Of a stretch of DNA of 51,790 bases, positions 9,370-20,884 are shown in pieces; position 1 is the first letter of the stretch, and every line of letters begins with the position of its first letter. The position numbers were made by a program, and so were the translations under genes. The stretch comes from Polychytrium aggregatum. Lineage: Eukaryota > Chytridiomycota > Chytridiomycetes > Polychytriales. A model generated the notes under the pieces. It did no database searches. It was given only the letters and a program-made list of their open reading frames with translations, and was not told the origin of the DNA. Location of the stretch: positions 1-51,790 of the forward strand of contig NW_026516414.1 of NCBI RefSeq assembly GCF_025602895.1, read 5' to 3'.

Positions 9370-12300
9370 GTGGCTCTGGAGCCCTAGTAGGAGACCAACG
9401 CCGTGGATTGCTCAATGCAGTCCACGCGTCTCCAGAGGAAGTTCACCTCGCCCCCTCCCCCGAAGGAGAAACAAACCAAGTGTTGTGCGTCGTGCGAGAG
9501 GTGCATGGTGGCGCAAGCCGCCTGCCTCTCCACGAACGTGAAGAGAAAACCAAAATTGAAAACCAAAACAAAAAAGAAAATCAAGAACCCTTGAGGGACA
9601 GGACCGCCTGTGCCCTCACCCCTGTCAAGTCGTGTGTGTCGGATGCTTCCGACATGTGTCCGCAAGCCGTGGACGTCGTGTGCAATGGCGTGCTGACGCC
9701 GCAGGCCCCCGCAATGGCCGAACCCTATCCAAAATGTCCGAGTGGCCGTGATGAAGCCAACCAAGACCAAGTGTCGCCCGTTCCCCCAAGTCAAGTCATG
9801 GTGCAGGAGGCTGTGCAGGAGGACCATGAAGAGTCCCTGCTGTACCTCCCTGCCACCGTCCAAGGTCACACCGTCCGAATGATGGTGGACTCTGGAGCAA
9901 GCTGCAACTTTGTCAGCAGACGCTTGCTCCAGGAGCTCAACATACATGCAACCAAGAAGAAGTCGCCGATGAGTGTGGCGCTTGCAGACGATCGTGTGCA
10001 GCAGTGCACACACCAAGTGGTCCTGCGAGTGGCCCTCCATCCCAAGTACCATCCTGTCCTGTTGTTCCAAGTGATCGACACCAAGTTCGATGCCATCCTC
10101 GGCATGAGCTGGCTTGCTCGTGCCGAGCCGACTCCAGTCGTCGACTGGAAAGGCCGCACTGTCCGTGTTGGCCCTGACATTGTCCTGCAGGGCATGGCCT
10201 CACCCAACATGCCACCTCTCCTCTCAGCCATGCAATTCAAGAGGCTGATCAAGAAGGACACGTCGTTCCTCTGTGTCGTGCGTGAGGTCGACGACACCGA
10301 CCAAGCCGGTCCCGGTCCCCCGCCTGTGGTGACCAAGCTGCTCGACGAGTACAAGGACGTATTCCCCGACCAGTTGCCACAATGCCTGCCACCCCAACGC
10401 ACCGTCGATCATCGCATCGACATCGAACCAGGCTCGTCGCCTCCGTCAAGACCGACGTACCAACTGTCGCTGACGGAGATGGACGAACTCAAGCGCCAGT
10501 TGGATGACCTCCTCGCCCATGGGTTCATCCGCCCGAGCCAGTCACCGTATGGTGCACCAGTGCTCTTTGTCAAGAAGAAAGAAGGTGATCTCAGGATGTG
10601 CGTCGACTATCGCGCACTAAACAAACAGACCATCAAGAACACCTACCCGTTGCCCAGGATCGACGAGTTGATGGATCGTCTGAGTGGAGCAAAGGTCTTT
10701 AGCAAGATAGACCTCCGCTCAGGCTACCATCAGATCCGCATCCACGAGGATGATGTCCACAAGACCGCCTTCAGGACTCGCTACGGACTGTACGAGTTCC
10801 TAGTGCTGCCGTTCGGATTGACGAACGCACCTGCCACGTTCATGCAGCTGATGAACGATGTGTTCCGCCAAGAGCTCGACAACTCTGTCATCGTGTACCT
10901 GGATGATATCCTTGTGTACAGCAAGGATGAAGCGACCCATGAAGGTCATGTCGCCCGCGTGCTGGCCAAGCTACGCGAGCACAAGTTGTATGCCAAACTG
11001 TCCAAGTGTGAGTTCTTCAAGAATCAAGTCCCGTTCCTGGGACACGTTGTCTCAGGAAGAGGAATCGAAGTCGACCCCGCCAAGGTCAAGTCTGTGGTCG
11101 AGTGGCCGCCGCTCGCATGCGTCTCTGACGTGCAGTCGTTTCTCGGTCTCGTCAACTACTACCGCCGATTCATCCCCGATCTGGCGCGCACTGCCGGTCC
11201 ACTCACAGACCTACTCCGCAAAGAGTGCCCCTTCGTGTGGGACCACCCACAACGCCAAGCGTTCGAGACCCTCAAGCACGCCTTGACGAACGCTCCTGTC
11301 CTCGCTGTGTTCGACCCGAACACGGATGTCTCCGTGCACACCGACGCCTCCGACTTTGCGGTGGGAGCTGTTTTGATGCAGGAGGGAAGGCCCGTTGCCT
11401 TCGAGTCGCGCAAACTGTCCCAACACGAGATCAACTATCCCGTGCACGAGAAGGAGCAGCTTGCGATCATCTACGCGCTGCAGAAGTTCCGAGTGTACCT
11501 CCACGGTACCGCCAAGCCCTTCAAGATTGTGACGGACCACCAGTCACTGCGTTACCTCGACACCAAGAAGAACCTGAGCCGACGCCAAGCGCGATGGATG
11601 GAGTTCCTCGCCGAGTACAACTACGAGGTTGTATACCAGAAAGGCAAACTCAATGTGGTGCCTGACGCACTGTCCCGACGCCCCGACTACCAATTGGCGT
11701 CACTGTACGAGTCGACTGTCAGTGTCGACAACACGATGCTGGATGTTGTCCGAGACAACATCGCCAACGACAAACAGTTCGGAGAACTGTTCCGAAAGGT
11801 GTCTAAGCTCCCCAAGGACGACGAATCATCCGAGTACACAGTGCGTGATGGCCTGCTCCTCCTGAAGAAGGACAGCCGTGTCTGTGTGCCGGACATTCCG
11901 TCGTTGAAGACCAAGTTGCTCCAAGAGGTCCACGACTCGCCCCTCGCTGGACACTTTGGAGTCGAGAAGACATACGACCGACTGGCCAAAGTCGCATACT
12001 GGCCTGGAATGAAGCGCACCGTCGAGAAGTACATCGAGTCCTGCCATACCTGCAAGATGGTCAAGTCACGCACGACCCGAGAGCAAGGATTGCTGCAACC
12101 CCTGCCTGTTCCCGACCGCCCCTGGACCAGCATGTCCATGGATCTCATCACGCATCTACCGACGACCAAGTTGGACCACGATGCAATCGCTGTCTTTGTC
12201 GACAGGTTCAGCAAGATGGCACACTTTGTGCCGTGCCAGACGACATGCTCCGCGCCTGACCTTGCACTGCTGTTCTTCAAGCATGTGTTCAAGCACCACG

Positions 12301-12687
12301 GCCTCCCAAAGTCCATCGTCAGTGATCGAGACCCCCGATTCACCTCCTTGTTTTGGACAAGTCTGTTCGACCATCTCGGCACCAAGCTGAACATGTCAAC
12401 CTCGCACCACCAACAAACGGATGGACAGTCCGAGCGGACGATCCGCACCCTCGAGCAATACCTGAGGACATACGCCTCGACCAGCCAAGACGACTGGGAC
12501 ATACAGCTGAGTCATGCAGAGTTTGCATACAACACCGCCAAGTCGAGCACAACTGGCTTGAGCCCCTTTGAGGCGCTCTACGGATTCCAGCCTGATGTTC
12601 CCACCTCCTTGACACTGACCGAGTCCACGGCTGGATTGCCTCCCAAACCAAGTGCCTTTGTCAAAGATCATCAAGTCCGACACAAGA
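9348..12687 (+). CDS. pol: Pol of element B, 5' part (protease-RT-RNase H-integrase), cut by A2
   Basis: An open frame of about 1110 codons up to the nested element. Protease with [10 protein letters not shown] (about residue 185 of the open frame), reverse transcriptase with [13 protein letters not shown] and [10 protein letters not shown] (about 521), RNase H starting at [12 protein letters not shown] (about 669), integrase zinc-binding segment HFGVEKT...CHTC (about 873-905) and catalytic motifs MDLITH, SDRDPRF and TDGQSE. It ends at 12687 in codon 2-3 after VRHK, where element A2 begins. The chromodomain end is at 19103-19615. Judging from the usual spacing in related elements, about 20 codons are missing between the two parts. 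Confidence 0.92.
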
Positions 12688-13478
12688 TGTTAGGGATAGC
12701 TTCTGCTTGTTCTCCACTTTGACTGCACACTTGGCTGTTCTTTTGCCTTTCTGTTTGTTTGTGTGTAGCTTTGCAGTTCCCCTCCAATTTTCCGCCTTTT
12801 GCCTGCCATTTCCGCTCCTTCCGCACTTCCGTTTCCCCGCGCTGCTCCGCTTCCTTTGTCTTCTTCGCACGCGCCGGTTTGTTTGTGCACGCGCCTTGCT
12901 GCGATTGGTTGCAATTCGGCTGCCGGTCATGTGTCCCACCACCGGTGACTCATGACCTGCCTGACCGCCCCGATCTCTTGTTCATCTCGCATGCATTTGC
13001 CCCAACCTTATACTTGACCAATCCGCTTCTTGGACGTTGAGTCACATTGCTTCGCCTTTGCACGTTTCTCCTGCCAGGTGCTTCGCTTTTGCTTGCGCCT
13101 CCCTCGCTTTGGTTCTCTGCCTGTCTCGGTGGTCCTTCTCGGCCCTCGTTCGTGCATCGCCCCCTTCGCCCTGCTCGATCGCCCACTTTTCCCTCCCTTG
13201 GCCGCCCTTCGCTGCCAAGTCCGGACTTGTCTATAAATAGCCTGACCCCCGCGATGTGTAGTCGAACCTCAGCGTTCAAAATAGGACTAAATAAAGTGCC
13301 TTCTACTTTATTCTCTGAGTGTTCCTCACGTCTCATTTCGAGACTAGTCTTATCTTGAACGGATCTTTGCTTCCCTCGCTCCCTCTCCGAGTCCACTTCG
13401 GACTTTACCCTTGCCTTCCCTGAGCTCACTTCGAGCTCACTTCTTCTTTTGCCGTTGAGTCCCCTTCGGACTCTAACA
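12688..13478 (+). repeat. 5' LTR of A2 (A1-like variant)
   Basis: TGTTAGGGATAGCTTCTG start and GGACTCTAACA end. It carries the A1-type variants (GAGACTAGTC, ACCTCAGCG, CCCCTTCGGACTC). It contains TATAAATA followed 39 nt later by AGCGTTCAAAAT, and AATAAA downstream. Confidence 0.95.
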
Positions 13479-13549
13479 TCATTTTGAACGCTCCCTCTTG
13501 GCTTCCCGGCCTTTCTTCTTCTTTCGCCTCTCTTTCCCTCGTCGATCCG

Positions 13550-14503
13550 ATGGCTGAGCCTGCTGCACCCCCTGCAGATCTCAATGCGTATCTGGCGCGC
13601 ATGGAGGAGCGTATGAACGCCCTCATGACCCAGAACGCTGCTCTCCATCGTCAGATCCAAGATCTGCAAGCTCCCGCCGCCGCTCCCCGCCAGGTCTACC
13701 AGGTGAACAAGCCCAAGGAGTTCCTAGGTTCCCGCGACGAGACGACGGCCTTCCTCGCCCAGTGCCACCTCGTCTTCCTCGCCGATCCTGCCTTCTTCGC
13801 GCCCGAGCGCCAGAAGGTCCTGTACGCCACCTCCTTCCTCCGCGGTGAAGCCTTCAAGTGGTACGAGGCCGCCTTCTACATGGCCAACCGCTTCCCGGCT
13901 TCCTTCGCGGATTTTGAAGTTGCCCTCAAGTCGACCTTCGGTGAGGACACGGCCTCCTCGCAAGATAAGGCCTTGAACGACCTCAAGCGCTTGGTCCAGC
14001 TCAAGTCCTGCCAAGCCTTCGCCACCCGCTTCGTCCAGCTCGCCGCCCGCGTCCAGACTGATGAACCCACCAAGATGCACTTCTTCAAGGAGGGTTTGAA
14101 GTCTGAGGTCAAGTTCCACCTCATCGGTCTCCGCCCCGCTCCCGCTTCCTTGCCTGAGTTGATCAAGGCAGCGGTCGAGTACGACGATGCCCTCCATCGT
14201 CTCAAGATCTCCTCCCGTTCCCAACCTCCTCCTCCTTCTTCTCGCTCTGCTCCCCATCACCACCATTCTCCCGCGCATGTTTCTTCTTCCTCCTCTTCTG
14301 CACCCACTCCCATGGACCTTGACTCTGTCTCGGTCCGCCCTGCTAAGCTCTCCGACGTCGAGAAAAAGCGACGTCGTGAGCAGGGTCTCTGCTTGTACTG
14401 CGGGGAAAAGTCTTGTCCCGGCAGTCGCGATGTTCAGCAGTGCCCGGTTCTGGTCAAACGGAACTCGGGAAATGCTCACAGCCGAGCAGCACCTCGCAAG
14501 TAA
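13550..14503 (+). CDS. gag: Gag of element A2
   Basis: 317 residues from the ATG of MAEPAAPP. An N-terminal coiled-coil-like stretch (residues 14-40, with a run of Met/Glu/Asn) is followed by a retrotransposon capsid domain ([34 protein letters not shown]), then a Pro/Ser/His-rich linker, then PMDLD and a C-terminal cysteine segment ([18 protein letters not shown]) that lacks the usual knuckle histidine. Nucleotide variants match A1 rather than A3 in the first two thirds. The frame is intact. Confidence 0.92.
   Translation: MAEPAAPPADLNAYLARMEERMNALMTQNAALHRQIQDLQAPAAAPRQVYQVNKPKEFLGSRDETTAFLAQCHLVFLADPAFFAPERQKVLYATSFLRGEAFKWYEAAFYMANRFPASFADFEVALKSTFGEDTASSQDKALNDLKRLVQLKSCQAFATRFVQLAARVQTDEPTKMHFFKEGLKSEVKFHLIGLRPAPASLPELIKAAVEYDDALHRLKISSRSQPPPPSSRSAPHHHHSPAHVSSSSSSAPTPMDLDSVSVRPAKLSDVEKKRRREQGLCLYCGEKSCPGSRDVQQCPVLVKRNSGNAHSRAAPRK
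14467..14473 (+). promoter_or_regulatory. Putative -1 frameshift site GGGAAAT (A2 gag-pol)
   Basis: Same heptamer, phase and position as in A1 and A3, 30 bases before the gag stop. Confidence 0.6.
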
Positions 14504-17500
14504 GCGAGGTGGTCTGTTCGGCGATACGAACATCTTCCCCCTCTGACTCGTCACTATCGGACGATAAGCTTCTTCTTCCGGCCACTCTTATCGTCATGAG
14601 TCTTTCTGGCCCGGTCTCCATCTCCCTTTCTGTCTTTATTGATGATGGATGTTCCGCTCTTGCCCTCATTGATCCTGCCTTTGCCGATCTCCATAAACTC
14701 TCTCTTATCCCTCTTTCTACTCCTTACTCCGTTTCCCTTGCTGATGGTTCTTCGGCCGGTTTCATTCGTTTCCAAACCGCGCCTTTGACTCTGACCATTG
14801 GTTCCCACACCGAGTCGATTTCTTTTCTTGTGACTCGACTCTCCACCACTCCCATCACTCTTGGTCTTCCCTGGATGCGCTTGCATAATCCAGTTGTTAA
14901 TTGGAAGTCCCTCTCCCTTTCATTCTCCGATCCCTCTTGCCTTGCTGATGGACACATCCTCGCGGATGTCTCTGCTTCTTCCTTGGACACTCCGTCCGCT
15001 TCCGGCTCCTCGCCTCCCCCTTCGGGCACTTCGCCTTTGACTCCTCCTCCCTCCGGTCCTTCCCTTACACCGGTTCCCTCCTTTGGCACTTCGCCTTCCC
15101 TTTCTTCCCGCCTTGACTCTGCTTCGCTTTCTGAAGAGCCAACGGCTTTATCTTCACCCGACATTGAGCTCGTTAATGCGGCGAGTCTTCTCCGTCTTGC
15201 ACGGGAAGACAAGCTCGACATTTTCGCTGCCCAAATGGATATCCGTCCTCCTTCGCCGGAGACGTATCCTACGGTGTCGATAAGGTCCGTGCTCACGACG
15301 AAGGTGTATGCCGAGTCTGGCACCCCTGTTGACTCTCGAGGCGTCCCACTCAAATACAATGAGTTTGGCGACGTTTTCAGCCTCAAGTCTGACCCTCCTT
15401 CTTCCTTGCCTCCTCATCGTCCGTATGACTTGTCCATTGAGTTTGTACGGACCGAGGATGGAAAGGAACCTCGTTTGCCAAAGCCGGGGAAAGTCTATCC
15501 TTTGTCCCCGGCCGAGGAATCTGCTCTTTCGGAGTATCTGACCAACGCCCTCGCACGTGGTTGGATCTCCAAATCCTCTTCTCCCGTTGGTGCTCCCTGC
15601 TTCTTCGTGAAGAAGCCCAATGGTGGTCTTCGCCTTTGCGTCGACTACCGAGGCCTCAATGCCATCACGAAGAAGAACCGTTACCCATCTTCCCCTCTTC
15701 CAGGATCTTCTGGATAAACTTTCTTCTGCCCGCGTCTTCTCACACCTCGACCTTCCTGATGCTTACCACTTGGTTCGTGTCAAGAAGGGCGATGAGTGGA
15801 AGACTGCTTTTGTTTGCAAATCTGGCTCATTTGAGTACAATGTTATCCCCTTTGGTCTTTCGAATGCCCCCGCTGCTTTTCAGTTTTTTATGAACGACAT
15901 CTTCTCGGACCTCCTTGGTGTCTGTGTTGTCATTTATCTTGACGACATCCTGATCTTCTCAAAAGATCCCCAGGAGCATGAGGAGCATGTTAAGCTTGTT
16001 CTCTCTCGCCTTCGTGAACACTCCCTTAAGGTCAATCCGGCCAAGTGTTCTTTTGACCTTTCTGAAGTTGACTTTCTCGGCATGATCATTTCTGCCGATG
16101 GCATCAAAATGGACCCTGCCAAGGTCGAGGCCGTTTCCCTTTGGCCTGTTCCCTCTTCTGCTCGCGATATCCAAGTCTTTATTGGTTTCGCAAACTTTTA
16201 CCGCCGCTTCGTCAAGGACTTTTCCGCACTTGCTCGTCCTTTGACTTCCCTCACTACCAAATCCTCCACCTTCTCTTGGTCTCCCGAGGCCCAAGAGGCT
16301 TTTGATTCTCTTAAACTTTCCTTCACTTCCGCACCTATTCTTCGATACTTTGATTTCTCTAAACCCGCTGTCATCGAGCCCGATGCTTCTGACTTTGCTT
16401 TGGGTGCCGTCCTTTCTCAGTTTGACCCTGACGGCGCTCTTCACCCCGTTGCTTTTCACTCTCGGCAATTCCGTCCCGCCGAGGTGAATTATGACACTCA
16501 CGACAAAGAGCTCCTCGCCATTGTCGATTCCTTTACCGCCTGGCGTCATTACTTGATGGCTGCCGACCCTGATATTCCCACTCTTGTTTTCTCTGATCAT
16601 CAGAACCTTACCCGGTTCACTGCCGCTTCTCAACTTTCTCGCCGCCAGTTCCGGTGGGCCCAATTCCTTTCTGACTTTGCTTTTCGCATTTACCACCGCC
16701 CTGGTCGTCTCAACACCAAAGCCGATGCTCTCAGTCGCCGTTCTGACTTTGAGATAAAGCCTGGTGACTCCCTCCACTCCACCAACTTCCTTCAGCTGTT
16801 CGAGTCTATTTCTCTCGACAGCATCACTGTTATCGGCTCGAATCCCGACTTTCTTTCCGAGATTCGAGCTGCCACCCTTTCTTGTTCCCTCCTTTCTGAC
16901 TTTAACGCCAAACGTCTTGATGGCGATTACTCCTTCCGTGACGGTCTCCTTTACTTTAAAGACCTGATCGTTGTCCCTTCCCCCGAGCTCCAGCTCAAAG
17001 TGTTTGAGCAACGTCACTGCTCCGCTGCCGCTGGTCACTTTGGTCTTGCCAAGACCGTTGAGCTCATCTCCCGGGACTTTCACTGGCCCCGGCTTCGTAA
17101 GTCTGTGCGTCGCTTCATTGCTAATTGTGAAGCGTGCCAGCGAGCCAAGCCGTCCCGTCACTCCCCTTATGGTTTACTTCATCCTCTCCCCGTTCCTTCC
17201 GAACGTTGGTGGGACCTGTCGATGGACTTCATCACGGATCTCCCACCTTCGAACGGCTTTTGACTCCGATCTTCGTGGTTAAGGACCGCCTGTCCAAACA
17301 AGCACACTTTGTGCCCACCACGAAGACGGTTACAGGCGAGCAAACCGCCGAACTCTTCCTCTCCCACATCTTCCGCTTGCATGGTTGTCCCCGGTCTATT
17401 GTTTCGGACCGAGGAACTCAGTTTACTTCGGCCTTCTGGAGGCGCTTCAATGAGCTTCTGAAGACGAAGATTTCCCTTTCTTCTGCCTTCCACCCCGAGA

Positions 17501-18298
17501 CCGACGGTTCGACCGAGGTTCTCAACCAGGTCATCGAGCAGTATTTGCGTATCCATTGCAATTACCTGCAAGACGACTGGACCCTTCACCTTCCCCTTGC
17601 CGAGTTCACTTACAACAACTCGGAAAACACCTCCACTGGCATGACTCCCTTCTTTGCAGTCCATGGCCATCACCCCATTTTCGATCCCTCCTATCATTCC
17701 GTGATCCTTCTGTTGTGCCCTCTGCCGAAGAACGTGTCGACCGACTTCAGACCGTTCTCGAGGATCTCAAGGCCAACCTCCGGGTTGCCCAAGAGTCCTA
17801 CACTGTGCAGGCCAACAAATCCCGTCTCCCCACTCCCGACATCTCCGTTGGCGACCTCGTTTTTCTGGATCGTCGCCACATTCGCACCCTTCGTCCCTCC
17901 AACAAGCTTGATCCAGAAAAAGCTTGGCCCCTTTAAAGTTCTTCGCCGCATCAACCCCGTTGCCTTTGAAGCTTAAACTCCCTTCCACACTCAAAGTTCA
18001 CCCCGTCTTTCATGTATCCCTCCTTGAACCCCGAACGAAGGACATTGTTCCCGAGTTCACCCAACCAGAACCACCTCCCATTCTTGTTGACTCCCAGGAA
18101 GAGTTTGAGGTCGAGACTGTTCTCGATTCTCGGCTCTTCCGTGGTCGCTTACAGTACTTGGTTCAGTGGAAGGGCTATTCCGAGACTGACCGGTCTTGGG
18201 AGCCCGCTGCCAATGTTTCCCACGCCACTGATCTTGTTGCTGACTTCCACCTTCGCTATCCCTCAAAGCCGAAGGCGACGTCCGGAGTTCGTCGCTAA
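14467..18298 (+). pseudogene. pol: Pol of element A2, broken by seven single-base insertions
   Basis: Sequence is nearly identical to the intact A3 pol (protease [11 protein letters not shown], reverse transcriptase IYLDDILIFS, RNase H, integrase, chromodomain). It has one extra base near 15691, 17257, 17265, 17690, 17699, 17912 and 17970. The first removes reverse transcriptase after about 425 codons. The later ones cut the integrase core, the first of these creating TGA at 17261-17263, and the linker before the chromodomain. No deletions are seen. The copy cannot make a complete Pol. All changes being +1 raises the possibility of assembly error. Confidence 0.88.
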
Positions 18299-18310
18299 GG
18301 AAGGGGATGA

Positions 18311-19101
18311 TGTTAGGGATAGCTCCTGCTTGTTCTCCACTTTGACTGCACACTTGGCTATTCTTTTGCCTTTCTGTTTGTTTGTGTGTAGCCTTGCAGT
18401 TCCCCTCCGATTTTCCGCCTTTTGCCTGTCTTTTCCGCTCCTTCCGCACTTCCGTTTTCCCGCGCTGCTCCGCTTCCTTTGTCTTCTTCGCACGCGCCGG
18501 TTTGTTTGTGCACGCGCCTTGCTGCGATTGGTTGCAATTCGGCTGCCGGTCATGTGTCCCCCCACCGGTGACTCATGACCTGCCTGACCGCCCCGATCTC
18601 TTGTTCATCTCGCATGCATTTGCCCCAACCTTATACTTGACCAATCCGCTTCTTGGACGTTGAGTCACATTGCTTCGCCTTTGCACGTTTCTCCTGCCAG
18701 GTGCTTCGCTTTTGCTTGCGCCTCTCTCGCTTTGGTTCTCTGCCTGTCTCGGTGGTCCTTCTCGGCCCTCGTTCGTGCATCGCCCCCTTCGCCCTGCTCG
18801 ATCGCCCACTTTTCCCTCCCTTGGCCGCCCTTCGCTGCCAAGTCCGGACTTGTCTATAAATAGCCTGACCCCCGCGATGTGTAGTCGAACCTTAGCGTTC
18901 AAAATAGGACTAAATAAAGTGCCTTCTACTTTATTCTCTGAGTGTTCCTCACGTCTCATTTCGAGACAAGTCTTATCTTGAACGGATCTTTGCTTCCCTC
19001 GCTCCCTCTCCGAGTCCACTTCGGACTCTACCCTTGCTTTCCCTGAGCTCACTTCGAGCTCACTTCTTCTTTTGCCGTTGAGTCCCCTTTGGACTCTAAC
19101 A
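18311..19101 (+). repeat. 3' LTR of A2 (A3-like variant)
   Basis: Matches the A3 LTRs at the diagnostic positions (GGGATAGCTCCTG, GAGACAAGTC, CCTTTGGACTC), not the A2 5' LTR. The purine tract AAGGAAGGGGATGA precedes it. Confidence 0.95.
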
Positions 19102-19102
19102 G

Positions 19103-19615
19103 GATGTCTCCTTTGAAGTTGGAGACCTTGTCTACCTGGACGCCGACAACATCAAGGTCCCCGAAGCCCAGTCAAAGAAGTTGTTGCCCAAGTACCGAGG
19201 ACCGTTCAAGATAGCGGCCCGACCCAGTCCCCTCAACTACCTGTTGGACTTGCCACCTGGAAGCAAGCTCCATCCTGTCTTCCATGTGTCCAAGCTGCGT
19301 CGCCACACGACCCGCAGTCCAGCACAGTTCCCCGACGCCGACGAAGGTGTCCCGGACGACGCACCACTGGAAGACGACCTCGGACAATACTATACTCAAG
19401 AATATGAAGTCGAAAGGATCGTGAGGCACAAGAAAGTGGCTGATGGGTCACTTCGGTTTTATGTCAAGTGGGTTGGTTACCCACACTCGGGCAACACATG
19501 GCAAACACTGGAGGACTTGTCCCATGCACCCGAGGAGCTGAGTAAATACGGTAAACACCTCGAGGAGCCCCAAATAAAGAGCACACGCAGGGCTCCTCGC
19601 AGGAAGCCTTCTTAA
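19103..19615 (+). CDS. pol: Pol of element B, 3' part (integrase C-terminus and chromodomain)
   Basis: The frame re-opens directly after the A2 LTR with DVSFEVGDLVYLDAD, the GPF-type C-terminal region of integrase (LPKYRGPFKI, LHPVFHVSKLRR) and then a chromodomain (YEVERIVRHKK, FYVKWVGY, NTWQTLEDL). It ends at TAA just before the 3' LTR. The chromodomain would direct integration to modified chromatin. It belongs to the polyprotein at 9348-12687. Confidence 0.9.
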   Translation, partial: DVSFEVGDLVYLDADNIKVPEAQSKKLLPKYRGPFKIAARPSPLNYLLDLPPGSKLHPVFHVSKLRRHTTRSPAQFPDADEGVPDDAPLEDDLGQYYTQEYEVERIVRHKKVADGSLRFYVKWVGYPHSGNTWQTLEDLSHAPEELSKYGKHLEEPQIKSTRRAPRRKPS

Positions 19616-19624
19616 GTGTGGGAG

Positions 19625-19933
19625 TGTAGGAGATGGTATCTCCGACGCTGTGCTGCGCGTACTGCGCGTACTGCGCGGCGCAGTGGGTCGTGACCTGTGC
19701 TGCGCTTTGCGTTTTCACGCACCGCAGGCAGGCCACCGCAGGGTATACCTGCGGGTTGCCCCCGTTCCCCCCGTTTGTCTGGAGTTCGGTTTTATCGTGA
19801 ATAAACGTAAGTGCTCCCCGAGCTCACCCGTCCGCTAGAGTAGCCTAGCACCGCCCTGTTCTGCCCCGTCCTGTCTTGTCTTGTACCCCCTCCCTCCCCG
19901 TCTTGCCCCAACGTCCCAGTAGTGGACGTTACA
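19625..19933 (+). repeat. 3' LTR of element B (309 bp)
   Basis: TGTAGGAGATGG to GACGTTACA. It carries AATAAA at 19800-19805, which the 5' LTR lacks. Confidence 0.93.
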
Positions 19934-20263
19934 TCCGTCATCAGCATTCCCCAAGCCATCGTCGACCTCATCGCCCACAACGTCAAGTGCTTCAGGGATC
20001 ACCCGGATTTCAAGCCTCTGAGTGGCAGGGAGAGCCGACGTTTGTACAAATGGTACCGGGCGAATGACTTTTACGAGGCCGAATTTGAAAAAGACGAATA
20101 CTCCATGTCGGATGATGAATTGGCGGATTTCTGCAGTGAATCGATGGACATTGACGATGATGGTGATGTTTTTGTGCTGGATGATTCTGTTTCCATTCCA
20201 TCCGAGCTCAATGGTGCGATCTTTGACTTGACTTCTGACTCTGAGGATGAATTGATTGAATAA
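19934..20263 (+). pseudogene. 3' fragment of an acidic hypothetical protein gene
   Basis: The frame is open from the edge of the B LTR, so the natural start is lost. It encodes about 109 residues: an N-terminal helical part (IPQAIVDLIAHNVKCFRDHP, LYKWYRANDFYEAEF) and a strongly acidic, Asp/Glu/Ser-rich C-terminus (DIDDDGDVFVLDD, DLTSDSEDELIE). No family recognised. The stop codon lies inside an AATAAA (GAATAAAG), so stop and poly(A) signal overlap. It ends at a retrotransposon junction and is presumably the remnant of a host or virus-derived gene. Confidence 0.5.
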
Positions 20264-20465
20264 AGACACTGCTTTGATCCGTGTACATGTACTCTGGGTG
20301 ATAGGACATGGAGTCTTTGTGTTTGGCGGTCCTTGTAGGACGAGTGACAGGTCGAATCCTTGCCAGCAACCACGTGATCCGGCTGGATCCGATTCGATCC
20401 GCGGTTTGGACAGGCTCGGTGATCTTCGTCTCGGGTTGGATGCGGATTCCCCCTACCTCCCCAGC
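20264..20465. other. Unassigned flank between gene fragment and E2
   Basis: About 200 bases without a supported gene. Contains several GGATCCGATTCGATC-like short repeats. The E2 LTR starts at 20466 after CCAGC. Confidence 0.4.
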
Positions 20466-20884
20466 TGTAAGGAGTGAACAAGCGCAAGGACGAAGACCAA
20501 GTGCTTGGTATGAGCTTTATTAGCTTTTAGCCCCGAACACCAAAGAACAAGTTTTGTTCGAACTGGTGTTCAACATAGGCTCAGACATGCAGGGCTATTT
20601 ATAGACCGGGAGAAGGTCGAGGGGCAAAAGTGGGCGAGAAGGGTGGAGCATCACAGAGAAGCGAGAAGGGGGTGCGAGAGTGGCTGGTGTGCAAGCGAGA
20701 GAGGCTTGGCACAGCCCGGGGACATGTGCCGAGCGGTGGGGGAGGCAGGAAACCAGTAGACGCGGGTGGCAACGGCGCGTGCTCATGCATGGGGGCAAAC
20801 AAACACGTGGGGACTCATGATTGGTGCGGAGGGCGAGAGCATGCGGGACAATCTCATTGGTCCGTTGTGATGCTGGTCATCACA
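20466..20884 (-). repeat. 3' LTR of element E2 (419 bp)
   Basis: Plus-strand TGTAAGGAGTG to GGTCATCACA. In sense it contains TATAAATA, then AGTTCGAACAAA 39 nt later, then AATAAA. Confidence 0.94.

Larger units (their letters stand above)
12688..19101 (+). mobile_element. Ty3/gypsy retrotransposon A2, a recombinant copy nested in B
   Basis: LTRs at 12688-13478 and 18311-19101 (791 bp each). Flanks are CAAGA (left) and GGATG (right): no target-site duplication. The 5' LTR and gag share variants with A1, while pol and the 3' LTR share variants with A3, with a switch between about 14215 and 14475. The two LTRs are therefore not identical, unlike a simple insertion. Gag is intact; pol carries seven single-base insertions. 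Confidence 0.93.
8119..19933 (+). mobile_element. Ty3/gypsy chromodomain retrotransposon B, split by A2
   Basis: LTRs at 8119-8425 and 19625-19933, primer binding site starting TGGTAGCA directly after the 5' LTR, gag, pol, and a chromodomain at the far end beyond the nested element A2 (12688-19101). Without A2 the element is about 5.4 kb. Flanks differ: GGATT (inside the A1 LTR) on the left and TCCGT (inside another gene) on the right, so there is no target-site duplication. B differs from A, E2 and E3 in having a conventional tRNA-type primer site. Confidence 0.92.
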
